Assembly: GCA_022601195.1 (NCBI GenBank)
Contig: JAHZIX010000048.1
Span: 1 to 64,000, forward strand
From: Deltaproteobacteria bacterium
GTDB taxonomy: Bacteria > Acidobacteriota > Thermoanaerobaculia > Multivoradales > JAHZIX01
Length of the DNA stretch: 64,000 bases
Reading direction: 5' to 3'
Shown: in pieces, positions 1 through 10,534 of the stretch
How positions within the stretch are numbered: position 1 is the stretch's first letter
How the letters are laid out: every line of letters begins with the position of its first letter
The notes under the pieces: model-generated
The model's input: the letters and a program-made list of their open reading frames with translations, nothing else
The model's database searches: none
What the model was told of the DNA's origin: nothing
Made by a program: the position numbers and the translations under genes

Positions 1-3000
1 AAGACGAGAAGGCGTTCCTCTTCGGGAGTGAGAACATATTGATGCTTCTTGTTGGCGCTACCCGTCGCCTGTTTGACCATCCCCAGGCTGTCGTAACTGA
101 ACGACCCCAGACTGCCACCCTGGATTAGGTTACCGGCGGTGTCATAGGTGTTGCCTGCCAATTGGCTGGTCATGGGATCGGGGAATAGGGCTTGCTGGTT
201 CGCACCGGTGTCGATGCGCAGCAGGTTATCGGCACCGTCGTAGTGGAAGGCTTGGAGGGTAGTGCTGCCTTCGAAACCCACTTCGGCCCCCACCAAGCGG
301 CTGGCGGCATCGTAGACGTAGTCATCCTCACCAATGGAGCGGATGTTGCCGGAGCCATCATAGAGGTACGTGCCGGAGGAAAACATTTCCTGCTGATTCG
401 GCCTCAGGGAACGAAGATAGCTCGGGCGGCCCATGCGGTGCGGGTCCAGACCGATCTCGTCCACAGAGCCGGTGCTGTGCTCGACTCGGGAAAGGGCACC
501 GTTGTCGTGGTAGGCCAGCCGCGTCGGCGAGCTGCCGAAGCCGCTCAGCTTGGTGAGGAAGTTCTCCACATAGCCGTAGCCCAGGGTGCGCGGGATGGAG
601 ACCTGGGAACAGGCGTCCCCGGTGCAATCCGGGTACTGCTCCGCAACCAGCTGCCCGATGGGGCTGTAGCTGAAGCTCTGGGAGAATCCTTGCGCTCCCC
701 CAAGGTGGCCCTGCGGGTCTGCCACGGAAGTGCGACGATTCGAGAGACGACCACCTACCCCTTGGTAGCGGTAGGTCTCTGTGACCACAAAATCCGTCTC
801 CACCGGAACCGATGGCTCCGCCTGCAAGAACTGCTCTAGCTGAATGTAGTTGTGCCGCTTCGCCCTTCCCAGCTTGCCCTGGGACCAATCCCGTTGGCTT
901 CCGGACCCGCGGTTCTTGGCGCGATAGAAATACTCCTTCAACGGCCGCACAATCCCCGTCGGAAATTTCTCCGAGACCTTGACCAAGCGACCTGCCAGGT
1001 CGTAGGCGTAGCGCACCTCGAAGGGGCCGTCTTTCTTCACCCGCGGCTGGCCGAAAGCGGTGTAGTCCTGGTACTTCACGCAGCCAGCGTTGGAGCTCGA
1101 AGGGGAATGGCCTTTCTCCGGGTAACAGGCCTTGAGCAGGAATCCCTTGCCGTCGTATTTGTAGGTGCGCCGCTGCCCCGCCCGATCCGCGCGGGTCACA
1201 CGGCCCAGGGCATCCCGGCGATAGGTCGTCACCCACAGGGGAGAGCCGGAATCCTCTATCTCGGGCCCCTCCACTCGCTCGAGCCGACCCAAAGCATCGT
1301 AGAACTGGCCGGTCTCCACCTCCGTCGACTCTCCACCGAAGGGATTCTGCTCCGTTGGCGCCCCCTGGGCCAGCCACGCCTGGCGGATCGTCTTCACCCG
1401 CCTCTCTCCAAAATAGACACTCTCGGTCACCGCTCCGTCCGGACCGGTCACTTTCGTGGCCTTACCCTGAGGATCCACCCGATGGACCAAGGTGCGAGGA
1501 GCCGTATCTCCTGTCGGGAAGGCGTTCGAGCCATGGAGCACCGTTTCGTAGCGCTTCACCCCGGAAGAGTGATAGTCGACCTCCGTCTTAGACGAGCCCT
1601 TTCCACCTCCCGGCAGGGGACGGCGAACCTCGGTTTGCCGCACCCGACCAAAGTCGTCGAAGGTGATCGTGCGCCTAGTCAGGACGCTGCCGCCGTCCAA
1701 CTCCTCAATCTTGACACTCGCGTTGCTCGCCCCTTCCCCGTCCACGGGAGGGTTGGAATGAGTCAGCTGAGTTGTTGCCTCCCCCAAGGCCGAGTCCGGG
1801 GTCACTCGAGTCAGCCGGCCCAGAGTGTCGTAACTCAGCTCTCGCCGCTCTCCGGCGGGGGAGATCTCGGCTTTGGGTAGGCCCGTATTGCGGTCCACTT
1901 CGATCTCGAAATGGGTCGGAAAGTGGTCCTCGGCTCCTCCCGGTGGTGCCGTGACCCGGCTCGAAGCCCGCTGGAGGAAGGCGTATTTGTGTTCCACCTC
2001 GTAAAGAGTGCCGTCTTCCCGCTGAGCATCGTGGATCGAGCACAGGTCCCCGGTGGTGTCTAGAGCTTCTCTACTTCCACCGGCAGTGATTTCCTTCACC
2101 GGTAGGCCCGCGTCTCGGCCGACCTCCGCCCCCAGCTCGATCACCGTGAGCAGATCGTTCTGACCCAGCGTCGAGCCGTTGTCAAAACGCCGCTGGCAGA
2201 TCAGGCTACCCTTTCCATCGAATCGGAAGGCGGTGGTGAAGGAACTAGTGGCGTCACGGACGGTCTTCTGCGAATACTCCTGCAGCAGCCAGGGCTCGTT
2301 GCCAGCGGGGTAGTAGGCCGCAGGGGTTTCTACATTGAAGTACCCCGACTCCCCGTCTATGGCCAGCCCTACTTGATGGCCGGAGTCGTAAGTCGTGGTC
2401 TCGACGTACTCCGTCTCGTCCCAATTATGACTGGCCCGCGTCGTGACCTTTCGAAAGGCTCCCAAGCCATTGAACTGCTCGAAAATCTGATCCCGGTAGC
2501 GGGGCTCTCCTTGCTGGAGGTCATCCTCGAAAACCGTGCGCTCGTAGACCTTCACCGCGTTGTGCTGCCAGCAGCCGGGAGCATTACCAATCACCGTGTA
2601 GCAGTGAGGATTGAACTCCGAGGCGTAGCGCACATAGATCGACCGGTCCCGCTGACAAATCCCCCCCATGGTGGTGTCTTCCGAAGTCGGATCGTCCCCT
2701 CGCACCGAATCCGGGCAGTCGAGGGTCTCCTGCGACAGGAAGAGTTTCTCCCCAATGTAGGGATTGAAAGAAGAGCCATCGTAGGTTTCCTTGGTGAAGG
2801 GAAGGCCGTTGTCCGTCGTCTGCCATTCCTCCAGAGGTTCGTCGTCCGACGGCAGACGAATCCCCTCGGTGGTCGAGGAGTAGAAGACCTGACGAGTCAG
2901 TTTCGAACCGCTGGCGCTGTTGAACAGCCGATCCGGCCCATCCACCACGGTGCGCATATAGTCCGGTCTCGTACAGGTGATGCCATCGTCGATCCACGGG

Positions 3001-5711
3001 AATCCATCATCGACATCATCTTCTAGGGGCCAGAGACCGTTGCGGTAAGTCCAAGTTGCCACCTCTCCACCACTCTCCAGCATCCGGCGCTTTTCCCGAA
3101 TCCCAAAGCGCTGTGTCCACAGGGGCGGCGACTCCGAGTTGGGGTTATAGCGGGGAGACTTGAAGCGACAAGTGGTGGGGAAATACCAGTTGCCATAGTC
3201 GTATTGAATGCGCCCGTGGGTCGGTAGGGTCCACTCTTTGATCTTGCCAGTCAGATCGGTACCGCTGGTGTGGGTGATGAAATCGTAGCGAATTTTGTTT
3301 TCGCCAAATCCCGTTGCTTCGATGGCATCGAGAATCCGAGTGGTGAGATGTTTCGGAGTGGCATTGCCACTGGTGTTCGGAGGAAGTCGCCCTCGCTGAA
3401 CCGATTGCACCGGTTGGTAGCTCATCTCGTAGGTTTGAGTGACTCCGCCAAAGGCAGCCACTTTGACCTCAGAGAGAATTCGCCGCAGGTCTCCCCATTC
3501 ATCGTTACGGCCGGTTTTTGGGTTGGGGAGGGAATATCCCGAAGGACCATTGCCGCCACCGGTTTCCAGGAACCCTAGATCGAACACAGCTTGATGAAGC
3601 CGGCCGGTGCTGTCTTTGATCTCCCAGATCTCCTGGCTGCCCTGCACAGGCAAATAGGACACGGAGACTTCGTTACTGTAAGGATCGATCACTTTTTTCA
3701 TCCGCCAGCAACCGGTCACGGTGCCGCCGCAGAACTGAGTTCCCTCGAAGGCATCGCTACGCTCAAAGATCGACACCATGCCATTGGGGTGCTGAACATG
3801 AGCCTCCGTCTCGGATGCGCTCAAACGTAGAAAACTCCCGTCCGTGGTGAAATGACCACCGTCACGATCCGGCAGGTTGTGAAACCGGTGACTGGCGCCG
3901 TCGGGAGCCACATAGAGCCAACTGGCGCTCGCTCCGTCCGGGCCGTCCCATTGGGGGGTGGGATAACGCTGACGGTTGAGAACGTCGAGCTCACTAGGGG
4001 GAGTCGGTGAGAAGAGCTTGCCGAAGTGAAACTCCCACCCAAGGCCGGCGTTGGCATTGGCGTTGGGAACCGAAACCAAGAACTTGGAATCCTCATTGCC
4101 GTCACAATTCGACGGCCGGTGTTCCGCTGAGACATCGCATGGAATGCTGACTTCCTGCCACACGTTGGAGTTGTGAGTCACCCTTAGTTGATAGGAAATC
4201 ACCGGCCCCACAGAGTAAGTCTGTCCCAAGGGAACACTCAAAGTGATGTTGCCGCTGGAGGTGGAAATGCTCTCGATGTCCGCCTCCGTCAAGTAGACCT
4301 TATTGACCGTCTGCCCTCGGTCCGGTGGCGTAAAGGTGTAATAGCTGGGGGTCGAGTCGGGAAGCGGAGGGCCGGGATCGTCGGCGTTGGTTGGAGGCTC
4401 TTCCTCCTCTTCCGTCCTCTCCACCCGGACCGTAAAATGGGATTCGGCAGGGGCGGCTCGGTTCCCTCGGAAGTCCTTCACCCCCGCTAGGAGGTGGACC
4501 GAACCCTCAGCAAAGTCCTCACCCAGCTGACAGGAGGCCCCTCGAGGGCTCGGCGAGCACTGCGCCGCCAGGGTGCGGCCATTGACTTCGAGAATCAAGC
4601 TCTCGGGGTCGACCCCCGAACCCTCATCCGACCATTCCACGGCGACTACGGGCCGCATTTCAACCTCGGTCGATCCGCGTGCTGGAGCTCGGATGACCAG
4701 CTCAGGGCCTACTTCATCGGCACCGAGGCCAAGGCCGGGGCTGAAGTCGCGCAGATCGGCTTGGGCCCCCAAGTCCAGCGCTTCCTGAACCCAACCGGCT
4801 CGCGTCAGGCGGACTAGCCGGTGAGAGCTGGCGGCCCAGAGACTGCCCGTTGCGGTATCCCGCTGGAGCAAGACCGGGGCAGGGGTTTTGGGAAAGAGGG
4901 GTTCGGGGAAGGCGGCTACGGCCAGGAGCTCTTCACCCTCTTGACTGAGCCGAAGGATCTCCCTGCCCCGGATCGCCCACACTCCTTTTTCGCCATCGGA
5001 GACGAGCTCTCGAAGGTTGTCGGCGGGAACTGAGAGCAGCTCCCCGCCACCGGCGTCGAAGCGCAGAAGCCGGTCACCGGTCGTCACCCAAAGCTCTCCG
5101 GTGAGGCCTCGGGGAACCAGGGAACGAATCTCCGGAAGATCCAGCCGCGCCATCTCTCGACCGCTCAGAGGATCGAGGGCAAGGGCCCCCTCACGATGGG
5201 CAAGCCATAGGGGGCCTCCCTCGGGAGATAGCTCGAGGTCTCGCACCGGGCCTTCGAAGGTCTGCTGGTAAATCGTTTCTCCCAGGGGCGACCTACCCTG
5301 AAGCCGGTTGCCGCTAGCTACCCAAGCGGTTCCTCCCAACTCGTCTACTTGGAGGAAGATCCTCTGGTCCAGGTCTCCAAGAATCCCGACTTCCACCGGC
5401 GCCGCCAGGAATTCGTCCCCCTCCAACCAGCGAGCCCGCAAAGCTCCTCCAGCGACCGTCCACAGAACTCCACGATTCCAGTCCACGGCGAGGGCTCGAG
5501 GGTCCCCATGGTCCGGCAGTTCGGTGCGCACGGTGTGATCCCCTCGACGCATCTCAAAGGTCCCAGAGGCTTCCGCCAGCCACAGGGTCGCTTCCATCTC
5601 CTCTTGGGCAAGGGATGGCAAAGCCGCTAGCAGCAGGAGAGCCCCCATGACCAAGGACCTGCTGAGATCTCTTCTTTCCGTATTCGCCAAGTTCATCCTC
5701 TTCATCCCCAT
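1..5711 (-). CDS. Secreted RHS/YD-repeat protein, 3' end beyond the window
   Basis: One reading frame is open from an ATG at 5711 (alternative ATG at 5705) to the left edge, about 1900 codons, with no stop inside the window. A lysine/arginine-containing start and a hydrophobic stretch ending LPSLAQEE look like a signal peptide. Residues about 35-330 resemble a WD/NHL-type propeller (for example LWTVAGGALRARW). An acidic proline-rich linker lies near residue 435. From about 1250 onward YD/RHS repeats are clear: LGRLTRVTPDSALGEATT, YKYDGKGFLLKACYP, YLYDGSGNIRSIGEDDYVYD. RHS proteins build large beta-cages, often enclosing a C-terminal toxin or effector, but that end is not visible here. The start lies 3 bp after the stop of the upstream giant secreted protein, so the two are almost certainly cotranscribed. 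The family is certain; the cargo is unknown. Confidence 0.9.
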   Translation of the reverse strand, partial: MGMKRMNLANTERRDLSRSLVMGALLLLAALPSLAQEEMEATLWLAEASGTFEMRRGDHTVRTELPDHGDPRALAVDWNRGVLWTVAGGALRARWLEGDEFLAAPVEVGILGDLDQRIFLQVDELGGTAWVASGNRLQGRSPLGETIYQQTFEGPVRDLELSPEGGPLWLAHREGALALDPLSGREMARLDLPEIRSLVPRGLTGELWVTTGDRLLRFDAGGGELLSVPADNLRELVSDGEKGVWAIRGREILRLSQEGEELLAVAAFPEPLFPKTPAPVLLQRDTATGSLWAASSHRLVRLTRAGWVQEALDLGAQADLRDFSPGLGLGADEVGPELVIRAPARGSTEVEMRPVVAVEWSDEGSGVDPESLILEVNGRTLAAQCSPSPRGASCQLGEDFAEGSVHLLAGVKDFRGNRAAPAESHFTVRVERTEEEEEPPTNADDPGPPLPDSTPSYYTFTPPDRGQTVNKVYLTEADIESISTSSGNITLSVPLGQTYSVGPVISYQLRVTHNSNVWQEVSIPCDVSAEHRPSNCDGNEDSKFLVSVPNANANAGLGWEFHFGKLFSPTPPSELDVLNRQRYPTPQWDGPDGASASWLYVAPDGASHRFHNLPDRDGGHFTTDGSFLRLSASETEAHVQHPNGMVSIFERSDAFEGTQFCGGTVTGCWRMKKVIDPYSNEVSVSYLPVQGSQEIWEIKDSTGRLHQAVFDLGFLETGGGNGPSGYSLPNPKTGRNDEWGDLRRILSEVKVAAFGGVTQTYEMSYQPVQSVQRGRLPPNTSGNATPKHLTTRILDAIEATGFGENKIRYDFITHTSGTDLTGKIKEWTLPTHGRIQYDYGNWYFPTTCRFKSPRYNPNSESPPLWTQRFGIREKRRMLESGGEVATWTYRNGLWPLEDDVDDGFPWIDDGITCTRPDYMRTVVDGPDRLFNSASGSKLTRQVFYSSTTEGIRLPSDDEPLEEWQTTDNGLPFTKETYDGSSFNPYIGEKLFLSQETLDCPDSVRGDDPTSEDTTMGGICQRDRSIYVRYASEFNPHCYTVIGNAPGCWQHNAVKVYERTVFEDDLQQGEPRYRDQIFEQFNGLGAFRKVTTRASHNWDETEYVETTTYDSGHQVGLAIDGESGYFNVETPAAYYPAGNEPWLLQEYSQKTVRDATSSFTTAFRFDGKGSLICQRRFDNGSTLGQNDLLTVIELGAEVGRDAGLPVKEITAGGSREALDTTGDLCSIHDAQREDGTLYEVEHKYAFLQRASSRVTAPPGGAEDHFPTHFEIEVDRNTGLPKAEISPAGERRELSYDTLGRLTRVTPDSALGEATTQLTHSNPPVDGEGASNASVKIEELDGGSVLTRRTITFDDFGRVRQTEVRRPLPGGGKGSSKTEVDYHSSGVKRYETVLHGSNAFPTGDTAPRTLVHRVDPQGKATKVTGPDGAVTESVYFGERRVKTIRQAWLAQGAPTEQNPFGGESTEVETGQFYDALGRLERVEGPEIEDSGSPLWVTTYRRDALGRVTRADRAGQRRTYKYDGKGFLLKACYPEKGHSPSSSNAGCVKYQDYTAFGQPRVKKDGPFEVRYAYDLAGRLVKVSEKFPTGIVRPLKEYFYRAKNRGSGSQRDWSQGKLGRAKRHNYIQLEQFLQAEPSVPVETDFVVTETYRYQGVGGRLSNRRTSVADPQGHLGGAQGFSQSFSYSPIGQLVAEQYPDCTGDACSQVSIPRTLGYGYVENFLTKLSGFGSSPTRLAYHDNGALSRVEHSTGSVDEIGLDPHRMGRPSYLRSLRPNQQEMFSSGTYLYDGSGNIRSIGEDDYVYDAASRLVGAEVGFEGSTTLQAFHYDGADNLLRIDTGANQQALFPDPMTSQLAGNTYDTAGNLIQGGSLGSFSYDSLGMVKQATGSANKKHQYVLTPEEERLLV

Positions 5712-5714
5712 GGC

Positions 5715-8700
5715 CTATCTCCAACCTTCAAACTGATCCAACCGGAGGACGCCGGAAACTCCTGCCGGAACCGCCTCCGCCGAACCCAACCGCAGCAGGC
5801 TTACCCGACCGGAGCCAGTCCGCAATCCCTCGAGGAGGACCCCGTCGAGAGGTTCATGATCCAGATCTCTCAGACGGAGGTGGAGGCTCCCCCCTCTGTC
5901 GGTCCGGCGCTCCGAGCTGCGCCACTCCACCTCCAGTAGGAAGGCTCCGGCAGGTAGAGGAACCGAGGATTCCTGAAACTCCTCACCGTCCTGCCCCCGG
6001 ACCACCACCGAGGTGGTAGATACCTGACGCCGCAGAAGAACCTCGAAGAGCACGGGAGAGTCCGGTTGTCTAGTCGCTGCCGAAAAGACTTGCACCTCCC
6101 CTCCTGAGGCCAGATTCAAATCCTGCGCATCCACCATCAGGTTCAGCAACAGGTGATCCTGAGAGCGGAATAGGGATCGCTCCACATAGCCCTGGTCCCC
6201 CTCCTCTTCCAGTACCACCGCGAGGGCCTGTTCCCCTTCGAGGGTCCCGGCAGAGAGCTCCACCCTCGCCGCCCCGCCGACGAAGGTCTTCCAATTGGGG
6301 ATGGAGGCAAATTCGAAGCTCTCGGAACCTAGGTGTCCAGCCAAGGCCTGATGCCGAACGCGGCCGCCTCCCCGGGTCAAGACGACCTCGTCCAAGAAGA
6401 GATCGCCTCCGGAACCAGGAACCAGGTTCATGGCGCCGAAGCGCAAGCGCCCTACCGTAAGGCCGAGGCCATCCCAGCCGCCCACCGCCACCTTGGGAAG
6501 ATCGTCCACCCACAGCCGCAATCGCCCCCGGCCATTGCCGGAGCTGGCTGCGACCCAGCGGAACTCGATTCGGCTGGGCTGAGTCCCCAACGGCAGAATC
6601 GAGGTTGCGTAGCGCTGTCCCGAGGTGTTCCAAGTCACTCCTCGCAAGCCAGAGCCGGAGCCCGGGCCAGGGCCAGCGGCAGATTGGACCCATTCCAAGG
6701 CGAAGACCCGATCGGATCCGGCCTCCCCCAAGGCCTCCAGCAACGTTGCCACTCTTTGCCCTTCACCAAGCCCTGCAGGAAGCTCGACCTGGTGAGGATC
6801 GATGAGAAACCGCCCCCTCATTTGAGTTTCTGCCTCTGGGGCGTCGGTTTCGAGATAGGCCCCGCTACCTAGCTCCAGATCCACCACCAGCCCGCGATTG
6901 CCAAACAGGGCCCCGGCCGACCGGAGCTTCAACTGCGCCGAGAGATCCTCTTGCACATTCCAAGCTCGGAAATCCCTGACCTCAAAGGAATCCGCAAACA
7001 CCTCCTTGGGCACTCGCACCTTCAGGACGAGGCTCTTGCGCCTCTTGAGGCTACCGCTGCCGGTGCCATCGCCGGGCACTCCCACCGCAGCCACCCGATA
7101 GCGGTACGACTTGCCTACAGAAAGGGGCCCGTCCCAAGCTTCGGTGATGTTCTTCGCCAACACGGCGACCCGTTCCCATTGCCCCCCCTTTTCTTTCCGG
7201 AAGAGCTCGAAGGAATCTTCCGTCGTCGATCGGTCCCGCCAAGCGAGACGAACTCCGCCGCGTTCGAAGGAGGCCACTTGGAGGCCCGATGGCCGGAGCA
7301 GCCGATCGTCTCTCCTCCTCATAGCCCGGGCTTCCGGGGAGAGGCTTTCCGCACGGGAAGCGCTCAAGGAGGCGTCCGGAGCCAAAACCGGAAGGCCCGT
7401 CGGAGCTCCCCAAACTCCAATGGATCGCTCCCAACCAAGGGTGTCCCCGCTTTCAAAGCTATCCTTGAAAAGGCCGTTCATGTTCACGGCCCGTTCCCAA
7501 CCGGAGGCGTCTCCGGTCTCGAAGCTGTCATAGAAAAGCCGGCCGTCCTGAACCACCCGCTCCCAGCCGGAGGTATCGGCGGACTCAAAGCCATCAAAGA
7601 ACAAGCGTCGACTCCCTACAGTGCGCTCCCAACCGCTGGTATCCCCGCGCTCAAAGCTATCGACGAACAGTCCCACGGGGACGTTGACTTGAGCATTGGC
7701 CCCGGGACTTTCCCCATGGGTATTCACTGCCCGCACCCGATAGGTGTAGGTGGAACCCGGGGTCAAGGGAGCATCGTAGTAGCTGGTAGCGTTGGTGCCC
7801 AACACCGCCAGCAGCTCCAATGCGGCTCCATTCTCGCCCCGATAAAGGCGGTAGCCCACTTCTTGAGAAGTGTTGTCTCGCCAGGAGAGGTGCACTCCTT
7901 CGGCGGGAGCTGCCGCGACCAGGTGGGACGGGGCGATGGGAACCGAGCCAGCGTTGTCGCAGTCCGCCGGCGCCGGGAATCCTACGGCTTCTCCTGACAG
8001 GCTCTCTCCACCGGCGTTAAAGGCCGCGACGCGGTAGCGCAGCTGGTGTGTACGAGGACCGTCGTAGTGATCCTGTAGCTCGGTCTCGTCGGCTTCGAGC
8101 TCACCATTTTCGAGCAAGGCCCAGCCAGCCCCATTGACGGAGCGGTAAACCCGGAAACCGTCTTCGTCGCTGGAAACGTCGCCCCACAGTAGAAGCGGTC
8201 CCGATGCGGCACAATTCTGATTGTCCGTTGTCAGCCCCACGGGAGCCAAAGGCGGCGGCACGGGAATGGCGAAAGCAACGACCTTGCTCACCCATTGGCG
8301 ACGATCGAATAGAAAGGTCAGTAGCTCCACTTCGATGGGATCTCCCGGAGCAGCCCCTACGTAGGTGTGGGTGACCGGGGTCAAGTCGAAGGTCTCTGCA
8401 TCCCAATTGACCGGGTAATCTCCGTCGCAACCAAAGGGGGCACAGGGATCGACGATCTCTACCTCGCCGTCGAAATACCACAAGAACTTCTCGACCACCC
8501 CTTCCACGAGGGTTCCCAAGGGAGTGAACGTGCAGGTGTTCTCCTGGCAGTCGACTTCGACGTCCCAACTCTCCATGGTCGCCCCGAAGGGAAAGAGGAG
8601 ACGGCGGGTGGCGGTCAATCCACGATCCCACAGCTTCAGCGCTACCGGAACGAGACCGGGCTCAGTGAAATAGGAATCCAGATGGAAGTCCTCCCCTTGA

Positions 8701-10463
8701 AGAGGAGGGTTGCAATTGTTGTTCTCGGGCGGCGGGCTGGTGACCCCCTCGACATACCAATAATAGCCACAACGATCTCCAACATAGGGCCCCGGCGTAC
8801 CGAGGAAATTCCAATTGTCATGGGGACTGTAGCCGTGACGAGATTCCGTGCCGTCGACCACACACTCGGCGGCGATCTCGCAAGACTGTAGATACCTCAC
8901 CCGGGGCCATGGAGCTCGATCCTGATAGAAAATATCGACTCGGACCGTACCGGTTGACACTTGCCCGTCCGCCGAGCTCACCACATACTGAAATTCATCC
9001 CTACCGCTGGAGGTCGGAGGTACGGTGTATTTCACCGTATCGCCGACGATGGAAAGGGTTGCTTTCGGAGTGCTTCCCGGCACCGACTCCAGAGTCAACT
9101 CGTCACAAGTGGCACTCGAATCGTTATTGAGTACAGGAATGTAGATGGTGTTCGTCAGGGAGGTATCGATCTCACTCCAATCGGCAAAGGCCATTGGCGC
9201 CCGGTGTTGCGGCGCCTGCCCGATGTCGATCACCACCGTTGCCCAATTTCCTTCCTCCCCCTCCCCATCGTTGGAAAATCGAGCTTCGTAGCGAAAGAAA
9301 TCCTTGCCCACATAGCCGGCATTCGGAGAGTAGGTGAGCGTATCGGCGGAGCCGTTGACGGTTAAGCTCCCAACCAACGTCTCCACAACGGTCTCTGATT
9401 TCAGCAAAACCTCACCCGCCGGACCGGCGTCATCGTTGTCCAAGAGACCGCTGAAGGGAAAGGTCAAACACCCCCCCGGAACGGTGTGGGCGTAATCATC
9501 GGCGGCTGCTAGGTTCCCCACCGGGGAAACCACCAACACCGTTACGATGGCTTCGTAGACATTCCCAGAACCATTGACTGCCTGGTAAGTGAATTCGAAC
9601 TCCCCCACGGCACCACTGGGTGGCGTATATAGCACCCAGGGACGACCTTCCAGTGGTTCCACCAGCTCGACTTGCCCGGGGCTACCGACAGGCACATAGA
9701 CTCCCGTCAATCGAGCGCCGGGGTCGCCATCGTCGCCAAGGAGATCTTGTTCGGAAAGGGGTAGGATCTTGTCCCGTTCGGTGCGGAAGTCATCTCGTTC
9801 ATTACCCGGTGGATCTTCGGTAACGTGAACGGTGGCCCAGGCGCTGCTCTCCACCTCTCCTCCGCTGCCAAGGGCCCAATATCGATAGCCGGCATCGCCG
9901 ACGAAACCCACGGTCGGTTGGAACCGAATCAAGTTGTTGGTGAGGACCGTCGCCGTTCCATGAGCCGCTTCTCCTACTCGGCTGACGCTCAGAGCATGGC
10001 TATCGTTCTCCAGCACCGCCATGTCCACGGGGATACCCGGAGGGGTGGTGGCAAAATCCGCAAAGCACACCGGTACGACATTTCCTAAACACTGCCCTTC
10101 AACGGCGGGCACCACTGTCACCTGGGCAGAATCCGTCCCTCCGTGGTCATCTTCCACCCAATAATCAAAGGTGATGGGCTCGAATGCGCAACCGAAGAAC
10201 CGGATCAAGCTCTCGTCCACAATCGACAGTGAATAGAGCTCTCCTGAGCTCGGGGAGACTCCAGTAATCACAAGAAAGTCTCCGTCCGGATCCCTATCGT
10301 TGGCCAGTGCATCGATATCGACGAAGCTCTCCTGACGCACCGTGACCCGGTCATCCATTGCCTGCGGCTGGTGATTCTGCGCAAGCATCGGCGAAGGCCC
10401 CAAAAGGCAGACTACCAACCACAGCCATTCCTTACGGACCTCGATCCGCTCACCCATTCCCAT
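5715..10463 (-). CDS. Giant secreted Ig-like/fibronectin type III protein with DSFE-motif repeats
   Basis: Start chosen at the ATG at 10463 because CGAGGAGAG precedes it; the frame extends to 10508. The product is about 1582 residues. A signal peptide (WLWLVVCLLGPSPMLAQ) is followed by at least four cadherin/Big-type Ig-like domains with the recurring pattern VLxNDSxA and Y.P..G.VG.D.F.Y. A PKD-like region follows, then fibronectin type III modules (LVAAAPAEGVHLSWRDNTSQ; TYTYRVRAVN). Next come four tandem 22-residue copies of D(S/G)FExGDTSGWER, and two further, diverged copies (DSFEVRDFRAW, ESFEFASIPNW) that each introduce a LamG-like beta-sandwich. There is no obvious C-terminal anchor. It is probably a surface or matrix adhesin. 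It sits between a small LamG-like secreted protein and a secreted RHS protein in the same orientation with short gaps, suggesting one operon. Confidence 0.85.
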   Translation of the reverse strand: MGMGERIEVRKEWLWLVVCLLGPSPMLAQNHQPQAMDDRVTVRQESFVDIDALANDRDPDGDFLVITGVSPSSGELYSLSIVDESLIRFFGCAFEPITFDYWVEDDHGGTDSAQVTVVPAVEGQCLGNVVPVCFADFATTPPGIPVDMAVLENDSHALSVSRVGEAAHGTATVLTNNLIRFQPTVGFVGDAGYRYWALGSGGEVESSAWATVHVTEDPPGNERDDFRTERDKILPLSEQDLLGDDGDPGARLTGVYVPVGSPGQVELVEPLEGRPWVLYTPPSGAVGEFEFTYQAVNGSGNVYEAIVTVLVVSPVGNLAAADDYAHTVPGGCLTFPFSGLLDNDDAGPAGEVLLKSETVVETLVGSLTVNGSADTLTYSPNAGYVGKDFFRYEARFSNDGEGEEGNWATVVIDIGQAPQHRAPMAFADWSEIDTSLTNTIYIPVLNNDSSATCDELTLESVPGSTPKATLSIVGDTVKYTVPPTSSGRDEFQYVVSSADGQVSTGTVRVDIFYQDRAPWPRVRYLQSCEIAAECVVDGTESRHGYSPHDNWNFLGTPGPYVGDRCGYYWYVEGVTSPPPENNNCNPPLQGEDFHLDSYFTEPGLVPVALKLWDRGLTATRRLLFPFGATMESWDVEVDCQENTCTFTPLGTLVEGVVEKFLWYFDGEVEIVDPCAPFGCDGDYPVNWDAETFDLTPVTHTYVGAAPGDPIEVELLTFLFDRRQWVSKVVAFAIPVPPPLAPVGLTTDNQNCAASGPLLLWGDVSSDEDGFRVYRSVNGAGWALLENGELEADETELQDHYDGPRTHQLRYRVAAFNAGGESLSGEAVGFPAPADCDNAGSVPIAPSHLVAAAPAEGVHLSWRDNTSQEVGYRLYRGENGAALELLAVLGTNATSYYDAPLTPGSTYTYRVRAVNTHGESPGANAQVNVPVGLFVDSFERGDTSGWERTVGSRRLFFDGFESADTSGWERVVQDGRLFYDSFETGDASGWERAVNMNGLFKDSFESGDTLGWERSIGVWGAPTGLPVLAPDASLSASRAESLSPEARAMRRRDDRLLRPSGLQVASFERGGVRLAWRDRSTTEDSFELFRKEKGGQWERVAVLAKNITEAWDGPLSVGKSYRYRVAAVGVPGDGTGSGSLKRRKSLVLKVRVPKEVFADSFEVRDFRAWNVQEDLSAQLKLRSAGALFGNRGLVVDLELGSGAYLETDAPEAETQMRGRFLIDPHQVELPAGLGEGQRVATLLEALGEAGSDRVFALEWVQSAAGPGPGSGSGLRGVTWNTSGQRYATSILPLGTQPSRIEFRWVAASSGNGRGRLRLWVDDLPKVAVGGWDGLGLTVGRLRFGAMNLVPGSGGDLFLDEVVLTRGGGRVRHQALAGHLGSESFEFASIPNWKTFVGGAARVELSAGTLEGEQALAVVLEEEGDQGYVERSLFRSQDHLLLNLMVDAQDLNLASGGEVQVFSAATRQPDSPVLFEVLLRRQVSTTSVVVRGQDGEEFQESSVPLPAGAFLLEVEWRSSERRTDRGGSLHLRLRDLDHEPLDGVLLEGLRTGSGRVSLLRLGSAEAVPAGVSGVLRLDQFEGWR
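7415..7675 (-). repeat. Four tandem 66-bp repeats coding D(S/G)FExGDTSGWER
   Basis: Inside the giant secreted protein four consecutive units of 22 codons read DSFERGDTSGWER, DGFESADTSGWER, DSFETGDASGWER and DSFESGDTLGWER, separated by 9 variable residues ending in LF(F/Y/K). Because each unit matches the short motif found near the C-terminus of two other secreted proteins in this window, the array looks like an internal expansion of that motif. Confidence 0.85.
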
Positions 10464-10534
10464 GCGCAACTCTCCTCGGTTCTGATCTGGGCTATCACCC
10501 AGCTGCACTGCTTATCGAAAAGGGAAGATCTTCT

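Noticed and set aside
358..1377. Leftward frame of 339 codons
   Set aside because: It is out of phase with the RHS frame, which is confirmed by YD repeats across the same bases; the alternative is Arg/Gly/Pro-rich and matches nothing.
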